Part shown: in pieces, positions 1 to 8,274 of the stretch | How the letters are laid out: each line of letters opens with the position of its first letter | Position numbering within the stretch: the stretch's first letter is position 1 | Source of the DNA: Streptomyces chartreusis | GTDB taxonomy: Bacteria; Actinomycetota; Actinomycetes; Streptomycetales; Streptomycetaceae | Length of the DNA stretch: 64,000 nucleotides | Direction: 5' to 3' | Assembly (NCBI RefSeq): GCF_008704715.1 | Contig: NZ_CP023689.1 | Span: 4,774,001-4,838,000, forward strand | Notes under the pieces: generated by a model | Database searches by the model: none | Told to the model about the DNA's origin: nothing | Seen by the model: only the letters and a program-made list of their open reading frames with translations | Translations under genes and position numbers: made by a program

Positions 1-654
1 GTCGAAGGTCGTCACCGCGAGGGCGTCGCCGACCCGGGTCCGGGCGTAGAACCACTCGGCGTCCTCGGTCCCCAGACCGATCCAGTCGCTGCGGGGCACG
101 AAGTCGCCCTGGGCCAGCGGCTTGGTGAAGGCGCCGATGTAGAACGGCCGGTCCTCGGAGTCACGAAGCTCGACCACGTAGGGCACGTTCACCTTGACCG
201 GGGCCTTGGTGCGCGACTCGAAGGGCAGGTCGCGCGAGGCGTGCCTGGCGACGACCGTCAGCGGGCCGGAGAACCCGGCCCGGTCGGCGTACTTCGACAC
301 CACCGGCAGGTCCTGGCCGTCGACGGTGAGGGTGAACCGGAGCAGGTCGAGCGTGCCGGCGGCGGGCGTCGGTGTCGGGGTCGGGGTCGCCGTGGACGGC
401 GGGACGGAGCCGGAGTGCGACGCCGCGGGCGGCATGCGGTTCGCGGGCGTGTCGTCCGGCCCGCCGCCGAGGTTCAGATCGACGGCGAAGCCCACGACGG
501 CCAGGGCCACGGTCCCCGCGCCGAGGCCGACGGCCGTACGGCGACGGCGTCTGCGGCGCATCGCGCGGGCCCGGATCCCGGCGCCGTCGACGACCGGCGC
601 GGTCGCCTGTGTGGCCGCCAACTCGCGCAGTGCGGCGGAGAGTTCATCGGACAC
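1..654 (-). CDS. Membrane partner of ECF sigma factor, C-terminus off window
   Basis: The reading frame starts at GTG 654 (V-S-D-E-L-S) and stays open to the left window edge, giving at least 218 residues. A short cytoplasmic N-terminus ends in a run of arginines near residue 35. One membrane segment follows at about residues 40-58, then a Pro/Thr-rich linker and an outside domain. The start overlaps the end of the upstream sigma gene by 11 bases, so the two are translationally coupled. By position and topology it probably senses or restrains that sigma factor, as many Streptomyces membrane anti-sigma proteins do. I see no zinc HXXXCXXC motif, so anti-sigma function is inferred from context only. 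Confidence 0.75.
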   Translation of the reverse strand, partial: MSDELSAALRELAATQATAPVVDGAGIRARAMRRRRRRRTAVGLGAGTVALAVVGFAVDLNLGGGPDDTPANRMPPAASHSGSVPPSTATPTPTPTPAAGTLDLLRFTLTVDGQDLPVVSKYADRAGFSGPLTVVARHASRDLPFESRTKAPVKVNVPYVVELRDSEDRPFYIGAFTKPLAQGDFVPRSDWIGLGTEDAEWFYARTRVGDALAVTTFD

Positions 655-1159
655 GGCCGCTCTCCTTCCGGACCGGCCCGTCGGCCTCGTCCCCCGCAAG
701 ACGCTTCGCCAGTTCCGCTCGCCCCCGCGACAGTCTCGCCTTGACCGTCCCCACGGGGGCACCGGTCTCGGAGGCTACCTGTTCGACACTCAGGTCGCAC
801 AAATGGTGCAGGACGATCGCCATCCGCTGGGCCTCGGGCAGTTCACGCAGCGCGGCGACGAGCGCGGTGTACTCGGGCCCCGGACCCGGCGCGGGATCCG
901 GCGGCGGGGTGCGCCGCATCAGCTCCAGCCAGCGCCTCGCCCGCCGCCAGCGGCTCACCGCCAGCCGCATGGCCACCGTGCGGATCCATGCCTCGGGAGC
1001 GCTGTCCGCCAGGAACTGCCGGCGCCGGTCCCAGGCCCGGACGAACGCCTCCTGCACGACGTCCTGCGCCTCGCCGTGGTCCCCGGTGAAGGCGTACAGC
1101 TGGCCGGTCAGCCGGGGGAACGCGGCGGCGTAGAACGCGTCGAACTCGTCGTCGGTCAT
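644..1159 (-). CDS. ECF RNA polymerase sigma factor (sigma-70 regions 2 and 4)
   Basis: This 171-residue protein has region 2 at about residues 8-75 (FPRLTGQLYAFTGD, then DVVQEAFVRAWDRR) and region 4 at about 95-160 (LRELPEAQRMAIVLHHLCDLS, then GAPVGTVKARLSRGRAEL). Both blocks are standard for small ECF sigma factors that direct RNA polymerase to stress promoters. ATG 1159 is chosen because GGTGGGGG precedes it and the region 2 match begins soon after; a longer frame upstream to 1426 does not look like sigma sequence. It overlaps the downstream membrane protein gene by 11 bases and is divergent from a second sigma-like gene at 1458. Confidence 0.88.
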   Translation of the reverse strand: MTDDEFDAFYAAAFPRLTGQLYAFTGDHGEAQDVVQEAFVRAWDRRRQFLADSAPEAWIRTVAMRLAVSRWRRARRWLELMRRTPPPDPAPGPGPEYTALVAALRELPEAQRMAIVLHHLCDLSVEQVASETGAPVGTVKARLSRGRAELAKRLAGDEADGPVRKESGRVR

Positions 1160-1457
1160 GCCCCCACCGGATTCGCCGGTCTTTTCGTGCAACCCGGCCA
1201 CCTCCGCCGTGCGTACAGGTCCCGTAGGTCGCTCCATCCACTCAGGTCGCACCACGCGAGACAACAGCCCCACCAGGAAGACGGCGCACACGGGTTTCCG
1301 GATCCCTCTTCCGCAGGCGGTGTTGGCCACATCCGCGGCGTTGCCGGCCCGACGGCTGTTCAACCTACCGGGACGGACGGGCGGTTGCCCGTGCCGACCG
1401 GGCCGGACGCCCGTGCGTGCGGCCATGACCGTGTTCCCGGACCGAAGGACCCCCCAC

Positions 1458-2534
1458 GTGCCCCCGACCCACGACGTACTCCCCGCCGGCCATGACTTCG
1501 CCGCCTACGCCCGCGCCCACTGGCCCCGGCTGGTGGTGACCGCGCGGCTGCTCACCGACGACCCCGGTGCGGCTCGGGAACTGGTGCGGAGAACGCTGGC
1601 GCGGATGAGCGCTTCCTGGCGCCGGGTGCCCCGCGACGACGTGGACTTCCACGTCCGGCGCGCTCTGGTGCGGGGCCATCTGCGCCGGCTGCGCGGACGG
1701 CGGGCCGCGCGGCGGCGGACCGTGCTGGTGCTGCGGTTCTGGGAGGGGCTGACGGACGCGGAGATCGCGCAGCTGCTGGGCTGCTCGGTGGGCGCGGTGC
1801 GGGCCCAGGTCCGGTACGGACTGCGGGCGGCGGGCACCGACGCGGGACGGCTGCGCGAGGTGTACGCCCGTGCCGCCGAGGACGTCGTCCCGTCCGAGGT
1901 GCCACTCACGGAGGTCCGGGCGCGGGGCGGCGTGCTGCGGCGCCGCCGCCTCGCCGTGGCCGCGGCCGCCTGCGCGGCGGTACTGGTGCCCGGCGCGCTG
2001 TTCGCCGCCGACCGGATCGGCGCCGGCATGGAGCAGGACGGGGCGTACGGGGTGCGGGACGAGGGCGGGGCGGCGAGTCCGGTGCGGGTCGTGGCGCCGG
2101 GCGAGCGGGTGTCCGCCGGTGACGGCGTGCTGGTGTGGCTGACGGCCGACGGCGCGCACTGGGCGGTGCCCGTCGCGACCGCCCGCCCCGGCGAACAGGA
2201 CGACACCGGCGTACCGCGCGACGAACCCGGCGTCTCGCTGCGGATGGACGGCGTCAGCGGCGGGTTCCTGCTGTCGGGCGTCTTCTACGGACTGGACGGC
2301 GAACCGGACCGTGTCGAGGTGAGAACCGGCGACCGCCGGAGCACCGCGAAAGTCCTCGTGCTGGCGGGCAGCCCGGGCTGGGGCCTTTGGTACACGAGCG
2401 CGCCCGTGTCCGACGACGACATGAAAGCGGTCCTCTCCCTCGGCGAGGGCGGCGGCGACGAGCGGATCGTCACGGTGTACGACGCCGCCGGCAAGGTCGC
2501 CGCCCGCTCGGACCGTGACTGGTGGCGGACATGA
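1458..2534 (+). CDS. SigE-family sigma-like protein fused to a membrane and extracellular domain
   Basis: This 358-residue protein starts at GTG 1458, behind GAAGGA eight bases upstream; ATG 1425 is possible but has no good ribosome site. Residues 13-78 resemble sigma region 2 (ARLLTDDPGAARELVRRTLAR). Residues 83-130 form region 4 with a helix-turn-helix (FWEGLTDAEIAQLLGCSVGA). The linker between the regions is much shorter than usual. After an RRRR stretch there is one membrane helix at about 165-185 and a roughly 170-residue outside domain. The protein therefore looks like a sigma factor and its membrane regulator joined in one chain. Its stop overlaps the next start as ATGA at 2531, so it is coupled to the GT51 gene. 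Whether it still binds RNA polymerase is unknown. Confidence 0.8.
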   Translation: MPPTHDVLPAGHDFAAYARAHWPRLVVTARLLTDDPGAARELVRRTLARMSASWRRVPRDDVDFHVRRALVRGHLRRLRGRRAARRRTVLVLRFWEGLTDAEIAQLLGCSVGAVRAQVRYGLRAAGTDAGRLREVYARAAEDVVPSEVPLTEVRARGGVLRRRRLAVAAAACAAVLVPGALFAADRIGAGMEQDGAYGVRDEGGAASPVRVVAPGERVSAGDGVLVWLTADGAHWAVPVATARPGEQDDTGVPRDEPGVSLRMDGVSGGFLLSGVFYGLDGEPDRVEVRTGDRRSTAKVLVLAGSPGWGLWYTSAPVSDDDMKAVLSLGEGGGDERIVTVYDAAGKVAARSDRDWWRT

Positions 2535-4228
2535 ACGGGACGACGGCACCGCAGTCCCCGTCCGGCGGGCGGCACCGTGAACGCACCCCGCTGCGCATCA
2601 GGTTCCGGCGCACCCGGGGCCGGCGGCTGCGCCGGCTGCTGTACGCCCTTCTCGCCCTGGTCGCGCTGCTGTGCGCGTCGGCCGTCGTGGCGTACCAGCT
2701 GACGACCATTCCGAAGCCGCACCCCGAGACCGTCACCCAGAGCACGGTGTTCCTCGACTCCGGCGGCGACTATCTGGGCCGGCGCGGGCCGGTCGACCGG
2801 CAGGACGTGCCGCTGTCCGCGGTGCCCCGGCATGTGCAGGAGGCGGTGATCGCCGCGGAGAACCGGTCCTTCCGGACCGACCGGGGGATCTCGCCGCGGG
2901 CCATCGCCCGGGCCGCGCTGGCCACGCTGACCGGTGGCGACCAGCAGGGCGGCTCCACCATCACCCAGCAGTACGTGAAGAACGCCCTGCTCAGCCCGGA
3001 GCGTTCGCTGACCCGCAAGGCCCGCGAGGCGCTCATCGCGATCAAGCTGGACCGCACCCGCGGCAAGGACGAGATCCTTCAGGGCTATCTCAACACCGTG
3101 TACTTCGGGCGGGGCGCGGCCGGCATCCAGTCCGCGGCGCGCAACTACTTCGGCGTGGACGCCGAGGACCTGACGGTCGCGCAGGGCGCGGCGCTGGCGT
3201 CCATCGTCAACATCCCGTCGTACTACGAGAAGGCGGGCTCCGACACGAAGGTCACGACCAAGCTGGCGGACCGCTGGGAGTGGGTGCTCGACGCGATGGT
3301 AGCGAGCGGCGCCATCACCGAGAAGCAGCGGGGCGAGGCTCGGTTCCCGGCGTTCCGGTTCTATCCGCCGGGCGAGACGGAGGGGCAGCGGCAGTATCTG
3401 ATCGACGTCGCCGCGAAGGAGGCCGCCGACCGGCTCGGCATCACGGAGGACCAGCTCGCGAGCGGCGGCTACAACGTGACGACCACCTTCGACCTGGCCC
3501 TTCAGGACCGCGCCACACAGCTGGCGCAGGACCGTCCCGGCGGGAAGCGCGGGGTGCGGGTGCACACCGCCGTGGTGGGGATGGTGCCCGGCGACGGCGC
3601 GGTACGGCTGCTGTACGGAGGCTCGGACTACGCGCGCCAGCCCTTCAACGACGCGGTGAGCGGGGCGGTGGAGGGCGGCACCGCCCTGGAGCCGTTCGGC
3701 AGGGTGAAGGTGGGCGACCCGCTGGGCCGGCTGCTGCGGACGGCGGCGCCGACGCCGCTGAACCTGGCCTCGGCGTACGCGACGGTCGCGGCGGACGGCC
3801 GGTACGCCGCCCCGTACACCGTCTCGCGCATCACGCGGGAGGGCCGCACCGTCTACCGGGCCCGGCCCGAGGTGTCGCGGGTGCTGGACGAGAAGGAGGT
3901 GTTCCTGGCCGGGCTGCGGACGGGGGACGGGGCCGCCCCTCCGGTCGCCGTCGGCGCGAAGCCGGGCGCCGGCTCCGTTCCGGTGGAGCCGGCGGTCTTC
4001 ACCACCGGCGGGGCGGGCGGCGGTTCCACCCGGCGGACCGTGTGGACCACCGGCTACGACCCCCGGCTCGCCCTGACCGTCAGCCTGTTCGCCGACCGGG
4101 CGGGCGCCCGCAAGGGCACGACGGTCCCGGCCCAGTTGCCGAACGACCCGCCGCCGACGGAGTTCGCGGAGCAGGTGGCCACGGGGATCTGGGAGGCGGC
4201 GACCGAGGACGGGGCGAAGGGGGAGTGA
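2531..4228 (+). CDS. GT51 peptidoglycan glycosyltransferase with degenerate transpeptidase domain
   Basis: This 565-residue protein has a basic N-terminus, one membrane anchor at about 36-58 and a class A PBP glycosyltransferase domain at about 75-255. That domain carries AAENRSF with the catalytic Glu, QGGSTITQQYVKN, and GYLNTVYFGRGAAGIQ. It should polymerise lipid II outside the membrane. The C-terminal half aligns in order with a penicillin-binding transpeptidase but lacks its catalytic motifs: the SxxK region reads GGTALEPF, and the KTG position reads AKPGAG. It is also shorter than usual bifunctional PBPs (about 700 residues). ATG 2531 gives an ATGA overlap with the upstream sigma-like gene; GTG 2522 is an alternative. 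It is likely a monofunctional glycosyltransferase in practice. Confidence 0.88.
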   Translation: MNGTTAPQSPSGGRHRERTPLRIRFRRTRGRRLRRLLYALLALVALLCASAVVAYQLTTIPKPHPETVTQSTVFLDSGGDYLGRRGPVDRQDVPLSAVPRHVQEAVIAAENRSFRTDRGISPRAIARAALATLTGGDQQGGSTITQQYVKNALLSPERSLTRKAREALIAIKLDRTRGKDEILQGYLNTVYFGRGAAGIQSAARNYFGVDAEDLTVAQGAALASIVNIPSYYEKAGSDTKVTTKLADRWEWVLDAMVASGAITEKQRGEARFPAFRFYPPGETEGQRQYLIDVAAKEAADRLGITEDQLASGGYNVTTTFDLALQDRATQLAQDRPGGKRGVRVHTAVVGMVPGDGAVRLLYGGSDYARQPFNDAVSGAVEGGTALEPFGRVKVGDPLGRLLRTAAPTPLNLASAYATVAADGRYAAPYTVSRITREGRTVYRARPEVSRVLDEKEVFLAGLRTGDGAAPPVAVGAKPGAGSVPVEPAVFTTGGAGGGSTRRTVWTTGYDPRLALTVSLFADRAGARKGTTVPAQLPNDPPPTEFAEQVATGIWEAATEDGAKGE

Positions 4229-4236
4229 CCCGGGAA

Positions 4237-4293
4237 GGGGCGGTGGCGGAGGGAGAGTGCCCCGGGGAAGAGGGCTCCCCCTCCGCCCGCCCC
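4237..4293. terminator. Bidirectional hairpin terminator
   Basis: A long, nearly perfect GC-rich inverted repeat (left arm 4237-4254, right arm 4276-4293) sits between the convergent ends of the GT51 gene (4228) and the MFS gene (4296). It can serve both directions. There is no T-tract, which is common for Streptomyces terminators. Confidence 0.65.
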
Positions 4294-4295
4294 TG

Positions 4296-5648
4296 TCACG
4301 AACTGGCGTCGGCCGTCACGGGTGCGGGAGCCGTCGTGCCGCCGCGGCCGAACCTGCGGGCCGCCGGGACCAGGCAGATCGCGAGCGCGCCGCCGAGTCC
4401 GGCCAGGGCGAAGGTGGTGAAGCCCCAGCTGTCGTTGCCGCTCGCGGCGAGCTCGCCGATCAGCCAGGGGCCGACGACGGCTCCGGTACGGCCGACGCCG
4501 GTGACCCAGCCGAGGCCCGCGGCCCGCTCGCTGTCGCGGTAGACGGAGTTGGTGGCGGCGTAGACCATCACCTGCGCGCTGAACAGCCAGACACCGGTGA
4601 CGGCGACGACGAGGTAGGTCACGCCGAGCGGCAGGTGGGCCTTGAGCAGCAGGGCGCCGGCGGCGGTCAGGAGGAACCAGATCGCCGACACGCGTACCGC
4701 GCCGAACCGGTCGGCGACCCGGCCCGCGATCAGCAGGCCGACGATGCCGCCCGCGTTGATGACCATCAGGAAGCTGACGGAGGAGTTCAGGCCGTAGCCG
4801 GAGGCCCGCATCATCTGCGGCAGCCAGGTGCTGATGCCGTAGACCAGCAGCAGTCCGCAGAAGGACGCCAGCCACAGCAGCGGGGTCGCCCAGCGCGACT
4901 CGGGCCGGAAGAGTTCCCGTACGGCGGCGAGCCTGCCCGCCGCGCCGGCGGCCGGGGCGGCGACCTCGGTGGGCCGGGGCAGCCCGAAGCGGTCGGCGAC
5001 GGCGTCGGCCTTGTCCCGCTCGCCGCGCGCCAGCAGCACACCAGGCGACTCCGGCAGCAGCCGCAGCAGCAGCGGTACGGCGACGAGGGCCGGGAGCACG
5101 CCGGCCCAGAACACCCAGCGCCAGCCGGCGGCCGGGGCCAGCGTCAGGCCGAGGCCGGTCGCCGCCATGCCGCCGAAGTGGTACGACGTCATGAGCAGGC
5201 CGGTGGTCAGGGCGGCGCGGCGCGGCGGCGCGAACTCCAGGACCATGGCCAGGCACAGCGGCATGAGCCCGCCGAGGCCGAGGCCGGAGACGAAGCGTCC
5301 GGCGCCGAAGAGGCCGATGTCGCCGGCCACCGCGCACAGCGCGGACCCGGCGGAGAACAGGCTCACGCTGGCGACCAGCATCAGCCGGCGGCCGAGCCAG
5401 TCGGTGAGGTTTCCGGCGGTGAGCGCGCCGATGAGCATGCCGAACGTGGTCCAGCTGCCGATGGTGCCCGCGCTGTCCGGGGTCAGTCCGAGGCCGGTGT
5501 CGTCGAGCATGTGCGGCATGACGGCGCCGTAGATGTTGACGTCCATGCCGTCGAAGAACACGGCCAGCCAGCACAGGGCCAGGACCGGGAACACGGTGCG
5601 GAAGGTGTGCGGGGGACGGGGCGCGGGAGGTGTGAGGGAGCGGGACAT
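4296..5648 (-). CDS. MFS transporter, aromatic acid:H+ symporter type
   Basis: This 450-residue, 12-helix transporter starts at ATG 5648. Helix 1 carries FFDGMDVNIYGAVMPHM, close to the D-G-D/M-D pattern of the aromatic acid/H+ symporter family (PcaK, BenK, MhpT). The loop between helices 2 and 3 has GNLTDWLGRRLML, the MFS signature. A second signature-like loop follows helix 8 (GRVADRFGAVRV). The likely role is uptake of a hydroxybenzoate-like or other small organic acid, but no catabolic genes adjoin it, so the substrate is not fixed. It is transcribed alone and ends against the GT51 gene across a shared terminator. Confidence 0.85.
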   Translation of the reverse strand: MSRSLTPPAPRPPHTFRTVFPVLALCWLAVFFDGMDVNIYGAVMPHMLDDTGLGLTPDSAGTIGSWTTFGMLIGALTAGNLTDWLGRRLMLVASVSLFSAGSALCAVAGDIGLFGAGRFVSGLGLGGLMPLCLAMVLEFAPPRRAALTTGLLMTSYHFGGMAATGLGLTLAPAAGWRWVFWAGVLPALVAVPLLLRLLPESPGVLLARGERDKADAVADRFGLPRPTEVAAPAAGAAGRLAAVRELFRPESRWATPLLWLASFCGLLLVYGISTWLPQMMRASGYGLNSSVSFLMVINAGGIVGLLIAGRVADRFGAVRVSAIWFLLTAAGALLLKAHLPLGVTYLVVAVTGVWLFSAQVMVYAATNSVYRDSERAAGLGWVTGVGRTGAVVGPWLIGELAASGNDSWGFTTFALAGLGGALAICLVPAARRFGRGGTTAPAPVTADASS

Positions 5649-6123
5649 CAGCGTCCTTGTTCGCTAGGTGAAGTTTCTTTCGTAGACGACGGACCATGAG
5701 TCTCGGGTCGGGGCAGCCGGGTGTCAACGGTGCTGCGCGGGTTGACAGCAGTCGGACAGCGGAGGGCGGTGACCGGATGTTTTGCGAGCGTGGCCGAGGG
5801 GAACCCGGCTCCGCGTCATCGGGGCCGGATCCGGCCCCCTTCGCAATGAGAGAGAAGTTGAAGCGCCGTGACCGCGCTCACCGTGAAGAGAGACGTCCTG
5901 CACGTGCCCGAGACGGGCTGGGAGAAGGCCCGTCATCAGCGGGGCAAGGCGATACGCACGTGCATGGCCCCGGTGGAGGACCGCAGCTCCCCGCGCGCGG
6001 GCCGTTCGAGTACCGAGTGGAACATCGTCCGGGGTGAGGACTGACGGTATCGACGGACACCGCTCCGGGACCGACCCTCCGTTGACGGCGCATCAGATCC
6101 GCCGTCCGGGGTACGCCGGAGCC
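5649..6123. other. Intergenic stretch between MFS and Ppx genes
   Basis: This 475-base stretch separates divergent genes and should hold the promoters of the MFS gene and the Ppx/GppA gene. A TTGACA hexamer lies near 5741, but I see no convincing -10 at standard spacing. The only coding candidate is the small frame at 5868-6044, listed separately. No tRNA or repeat was recognised. Confidence 0.5.
5868..6044 (+). CDS. Possible small protein of 58 residues, unknown function
   Basis: A GTG-started frame of 58 codons (begins MTALTVKRDVLHVPETGW) fills part of the gap before the Ppx/GppA gene. About 88% of its third codon positions are G or C, as expected for Streptomyces coding DNA. The ribosome site is poor (GAAG near 5860). 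It is hydrophilic, with one Cys and no signal peptide or membrane segment, and I do not recognise it. It ends 79 bases before the phosphatase start on the same strand. It could be a spurious frame, and conservation in relatives would decide. Confidence 0.33.
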   Translation: MTALTVKRDVLHVPETGWEKARHQRGKAIRTCMAPVEDRSSPRAGRSSTEWNIVRGED

Positions 6124-7152
6124 ATGAGAATAAGTGTGCTGGACGCCGGTTCCAACACGGTCAGACTGGCCGTGTGCGACGTCGGGGACGGGGTGCCGCT
6201 TCCGGTGCACACCGCCAAGTGGAAGCTCCGCCTGTCCGAACAGGTCGGCGCCGACGGCTGCCTCGGCGAAGAGGCCACGGACCGTCTGGTGAAGGCGCTC
6301 CGCGCGGCCTGCGAGATGTCCCGGCAGTGGGACGCCCCCGAGCCGCTGGCGTTCGCGACCGCCGTGGTGCGCGACGCGCCCGACCGGGCGGACGTCCTGG
6401 CAGCCGTGCACAGCCGCACCGGACTGCCCCTGCGCGTACTGCCGGGTGAGGCGGAGGCCCGCCTGACGTTCCTGGGCGCCCGGCGCTGGATGGGCTGGCG
6501 CTCCGGCCCGCTCGCGCTGTTCGACATCGGCGGCGGCTCCCTCGAAGTGGCCTTCGGCCGGGGCCGGACGCCGGACTTCGCGGCCTCGCTGCCGCTGGGC
6601 GCAGGCCGGCTCACCAACGAGTTCTTCGGCTCCGCGGACCCGCCCTCGCAGGCCGACATGGTCGCCATGCGCCGCAAGGTGCGCCACCAGCTGCGGGACG
6701 TATCGGCCCGGATCCGCTGGGAGCATCCGCACACCGCCGTCGCGACCTCACGGACGTTCCAGCAACTGGCGCGGCTGTGCGGCGCCGCTCCCGGCCGGCA
6801 CGGTCCGTTCGTCGAACGCGCCCTGCGCCGGCAGGACCTGCGCCGGGCGATCGAGCAGCTGTCCGGGCTGAACGCCGACGAGCGGGCCGCGCTGCCCGGC
6901 ATCTCCGGCCCGCGGTCCCGGCAGAGCCTGGCCGGCGCGATCATCGGCCACGCGGCGATGAAGCTGAGCGCCGTGAAGTACCTGATGATCTGCCCGTGGG
7001 CCCTGCGCGAGGGCATCCTCCTGCGCTACCTGGAGGACGGCGCCGACTGGTGGGCCGACCTGGAACGCCACGACGGCACACGCCCCCACCTGGACGGCAT
7101 GCCGACGGGCACCCGCCCGCTGCGGGTGGCGGTGCCGTCGGCGATGACCTGA
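6124..7152 (+). CDS. Ppx/GppA family phosphatase
   Basis: This 342-residue protein belongs to the exopolyphosphatase/pppGpp pyrophosphatase family with the actin-like ATPase fold. The N-terminal phosphate loop reads VLDAGSNTVRLAV (residues 5-17), where DxGSNT/S is diagnostic. The second loop is LALFDIGGGSLEVAFG near residue 140, and the E-A-E-A-R motif (PGEAEARL) lies near 110. It should hydrolyse polyphosphate and/or pppGpp in the cytoplasm. Its length matches the short actinobacterial Ppx proteins that lack the HD domain. ATG 6124 is chosen over upstream in-frame starts because the family begins MRISVLDAGSNT. Confidence 0.9.
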   Translation: MRISVLDAGSNTVRLAVCDVGDGVPLPVHTAKWKLRLSEQVGADGCLGEEATDRLVKALRAACEMSRQWDAPEPLAFATAVVRDAPDRADVLAAVHSRTGLPLRVLPGEAEARLTFLGARRWMGWRSGPLALFDIGGGSLEVAFGRGRTPDFAASLPLGAGRLTNEFFGSADPPSQADMVAMRRKVRHQLRDVSARIRWEHPHTAVATSRTFQQLARLCGAAPGRHGPFVERALRRQDLRRAIEQLSGLNADERAALPGISGPRSRQSLAGAIIGHAAMKLSAVKYLMICPWALREGILLRYLEDGADWWADLERHDGTRPHLDGMPTGTRPLRVAVPSAMT

Positions 7153-7167
7153 GGCACTCGGGGACTC

Positions 7168-7425
7168 GTGGAGAGCGCGCTGGACCGCCCGCACGCCGAC
7201 CTGATCGAGCCGATACGCCCCGACGACCGCTCGCTGTTCGTCGTCAAGGCCCGTCACTCCGCCTTCTACGAGACGCCGCTGTCCTATCTCCTGTGGCGGC
7301 TGGAGGTCGGACATGTGGTGCTGGCCGGTCAGGTCACCGAGCAGTGCGTGCTGTACTCCGCCCTGGACGCGCACATCCGCGAGGCGAAGGAGATCGACTT
7401 CACCCGCGCAGGAACCGGTACTTGA
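7168..7425 (+). pseudogene. Fragment of an isochorismatase-like cysteine hydrolase
   Basis: The 85-codon frame encodes the middle of an isochorismatase-family hydrolase: FVVKARHSAFYETPL (catalytic Lys region), then GHVVLAGQVTEQCVLYSALDAH, which includes the catalytic Cys. Whole members have about 180-200 residues. The N-terminal strand with the catalytic Asp is missing, and the C-terminal third is replaced by an unrelated tail that runs 26 bases into the end of the convergent reductase gene. It starts 16 bases after the Ppx gene. It looks like a deletion remnant; a short active protein is unlikely without the Asp. Confidence 0.7.
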
Positions 7426-8017
7426 GGTGCGTGGCGAGGGGAGTCGCCTCCACCCTGACCGGCTCCAGGTCGCGGCGACCGGGCCCGAGCCCCTCGAAAA
7501 GCCGCAGGCCCTCGCCGAGGAGTGCGGGTACGACGTGCAACTGGAGTTCGTCGATGAGGCCCGCCGCGAGGTACTGCCGTACGGTGCCCGCGCCGCCCGC
7601 GATGTCGACGTTGCGGTCCCCCGCCGCGGCCCTCGCCCGGTCGAGGGCGTCGTGGATGCCGCCGGTGACGAAGGTGAAGGTGGTGCCGCCCTCCTTCACG
7701 AGGGTGGGGCGGGGGCGATGGGTGAGGACGAACACCGGGGTGCGGAAGGGCGGGTTGTCACCCCAGAACTCCGCACCGGTGTCGTACATGGTCCGCCCCA
7801 TCACCACCGCCCCGGTGGCGTCGAACCACTCCCGCATCAGCTCGGAGTCCCGGTTCTCCTCCCCGCCGCCCATCCCCTGCCGCTCCCGCCAGCTCGCCAG
7901 GTTGTGAATCCACTCGAAGAGCACCTCGGCACCGTCACCGCCGGGTTTTTCGACGGTGACATCGGTGCCGGCGACGAACCCGTCGAGTGTGATGGCGAGA
8001 TCGGCGGTGACGGTCAT
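7400..8017 (-). CDS. Dihydrofolate reductase family protein (RibD C-terminal domain)
   Basis: This 205-residue single-domain protein has the RibD C-terminal/DHFR-like fold. It carries LAITLDGFVAG at residues 7-17, GAVVMGRTMYDTGAEFW near 70, PVFVLTHRPRP near 94, and IAGGAGTVRQYLAAGLIDELQLHVVPALLGEG near 137, where the GGA-x-T segment binds NADPH. It is probably an NADPH-dependent reductase of unknown substrate. It should not be called folA or ribD, because such stand-alone members are common in Streptomyces and mostly uncharacterised. The gene is convergent with, and overlaps, the hydrolase fragment at 7168-7425. Confidence 0.85.
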   Translation of the reverse strand: MTVTADLAITLDGFVAGTDVTVEKPGGDGAEVLFEWIHNLASWRERQGMGGGEENRDSELMREWFDATGAVVMGRTMYDTGAEFWGDNPPFRTPVFVLTHRPRPTLVKEGGTTFTFVTGGIHDALDRARAAAGDRNVDIAGGAGTVRQYLAAGLIDELQLHVVPALLGEGLRLFEGLGPGRRDLEPVRVEATPLATHLKYRFLRG

Positions 8018-8274
8018 GGTGGGGCTCCTGTCCGGTCCTGTGGCGCGTGCGGGTTCTGGCGGTGCTGCCTGTCACCTTCACGTCGATCGGGGACCGGCAC
8101 TTTCGACACTGCGAACCGAGTGGTGCGTCCGCGCGCTACGCGGCGATGACGGCGACCCCGGTCCTGCCGCCGTCCACATCCACCACGGTCCCGTGCCGCC
8201 CTCCGGCACCGGGGGCAGGATCACGCCGGGCGAGATGGCTGAGCGGGCCCGGCGCCGCCGGGGGCCGGTGGGGA

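Noticed and set aside
1160..1457. ECF autoregulatory promoter (GGAAC...CGTC) for either sigma gene
   Set aside because: GGAAC and CGTC pieces occur but not at the needed 16-18 base spacing.
5760..5870. tRNA-like stretch (GCGTGGCCGAGGGG)
   Set aside because: No matching acceptor, anticodon or T-arm (GGTTCGANNCC) could be found.
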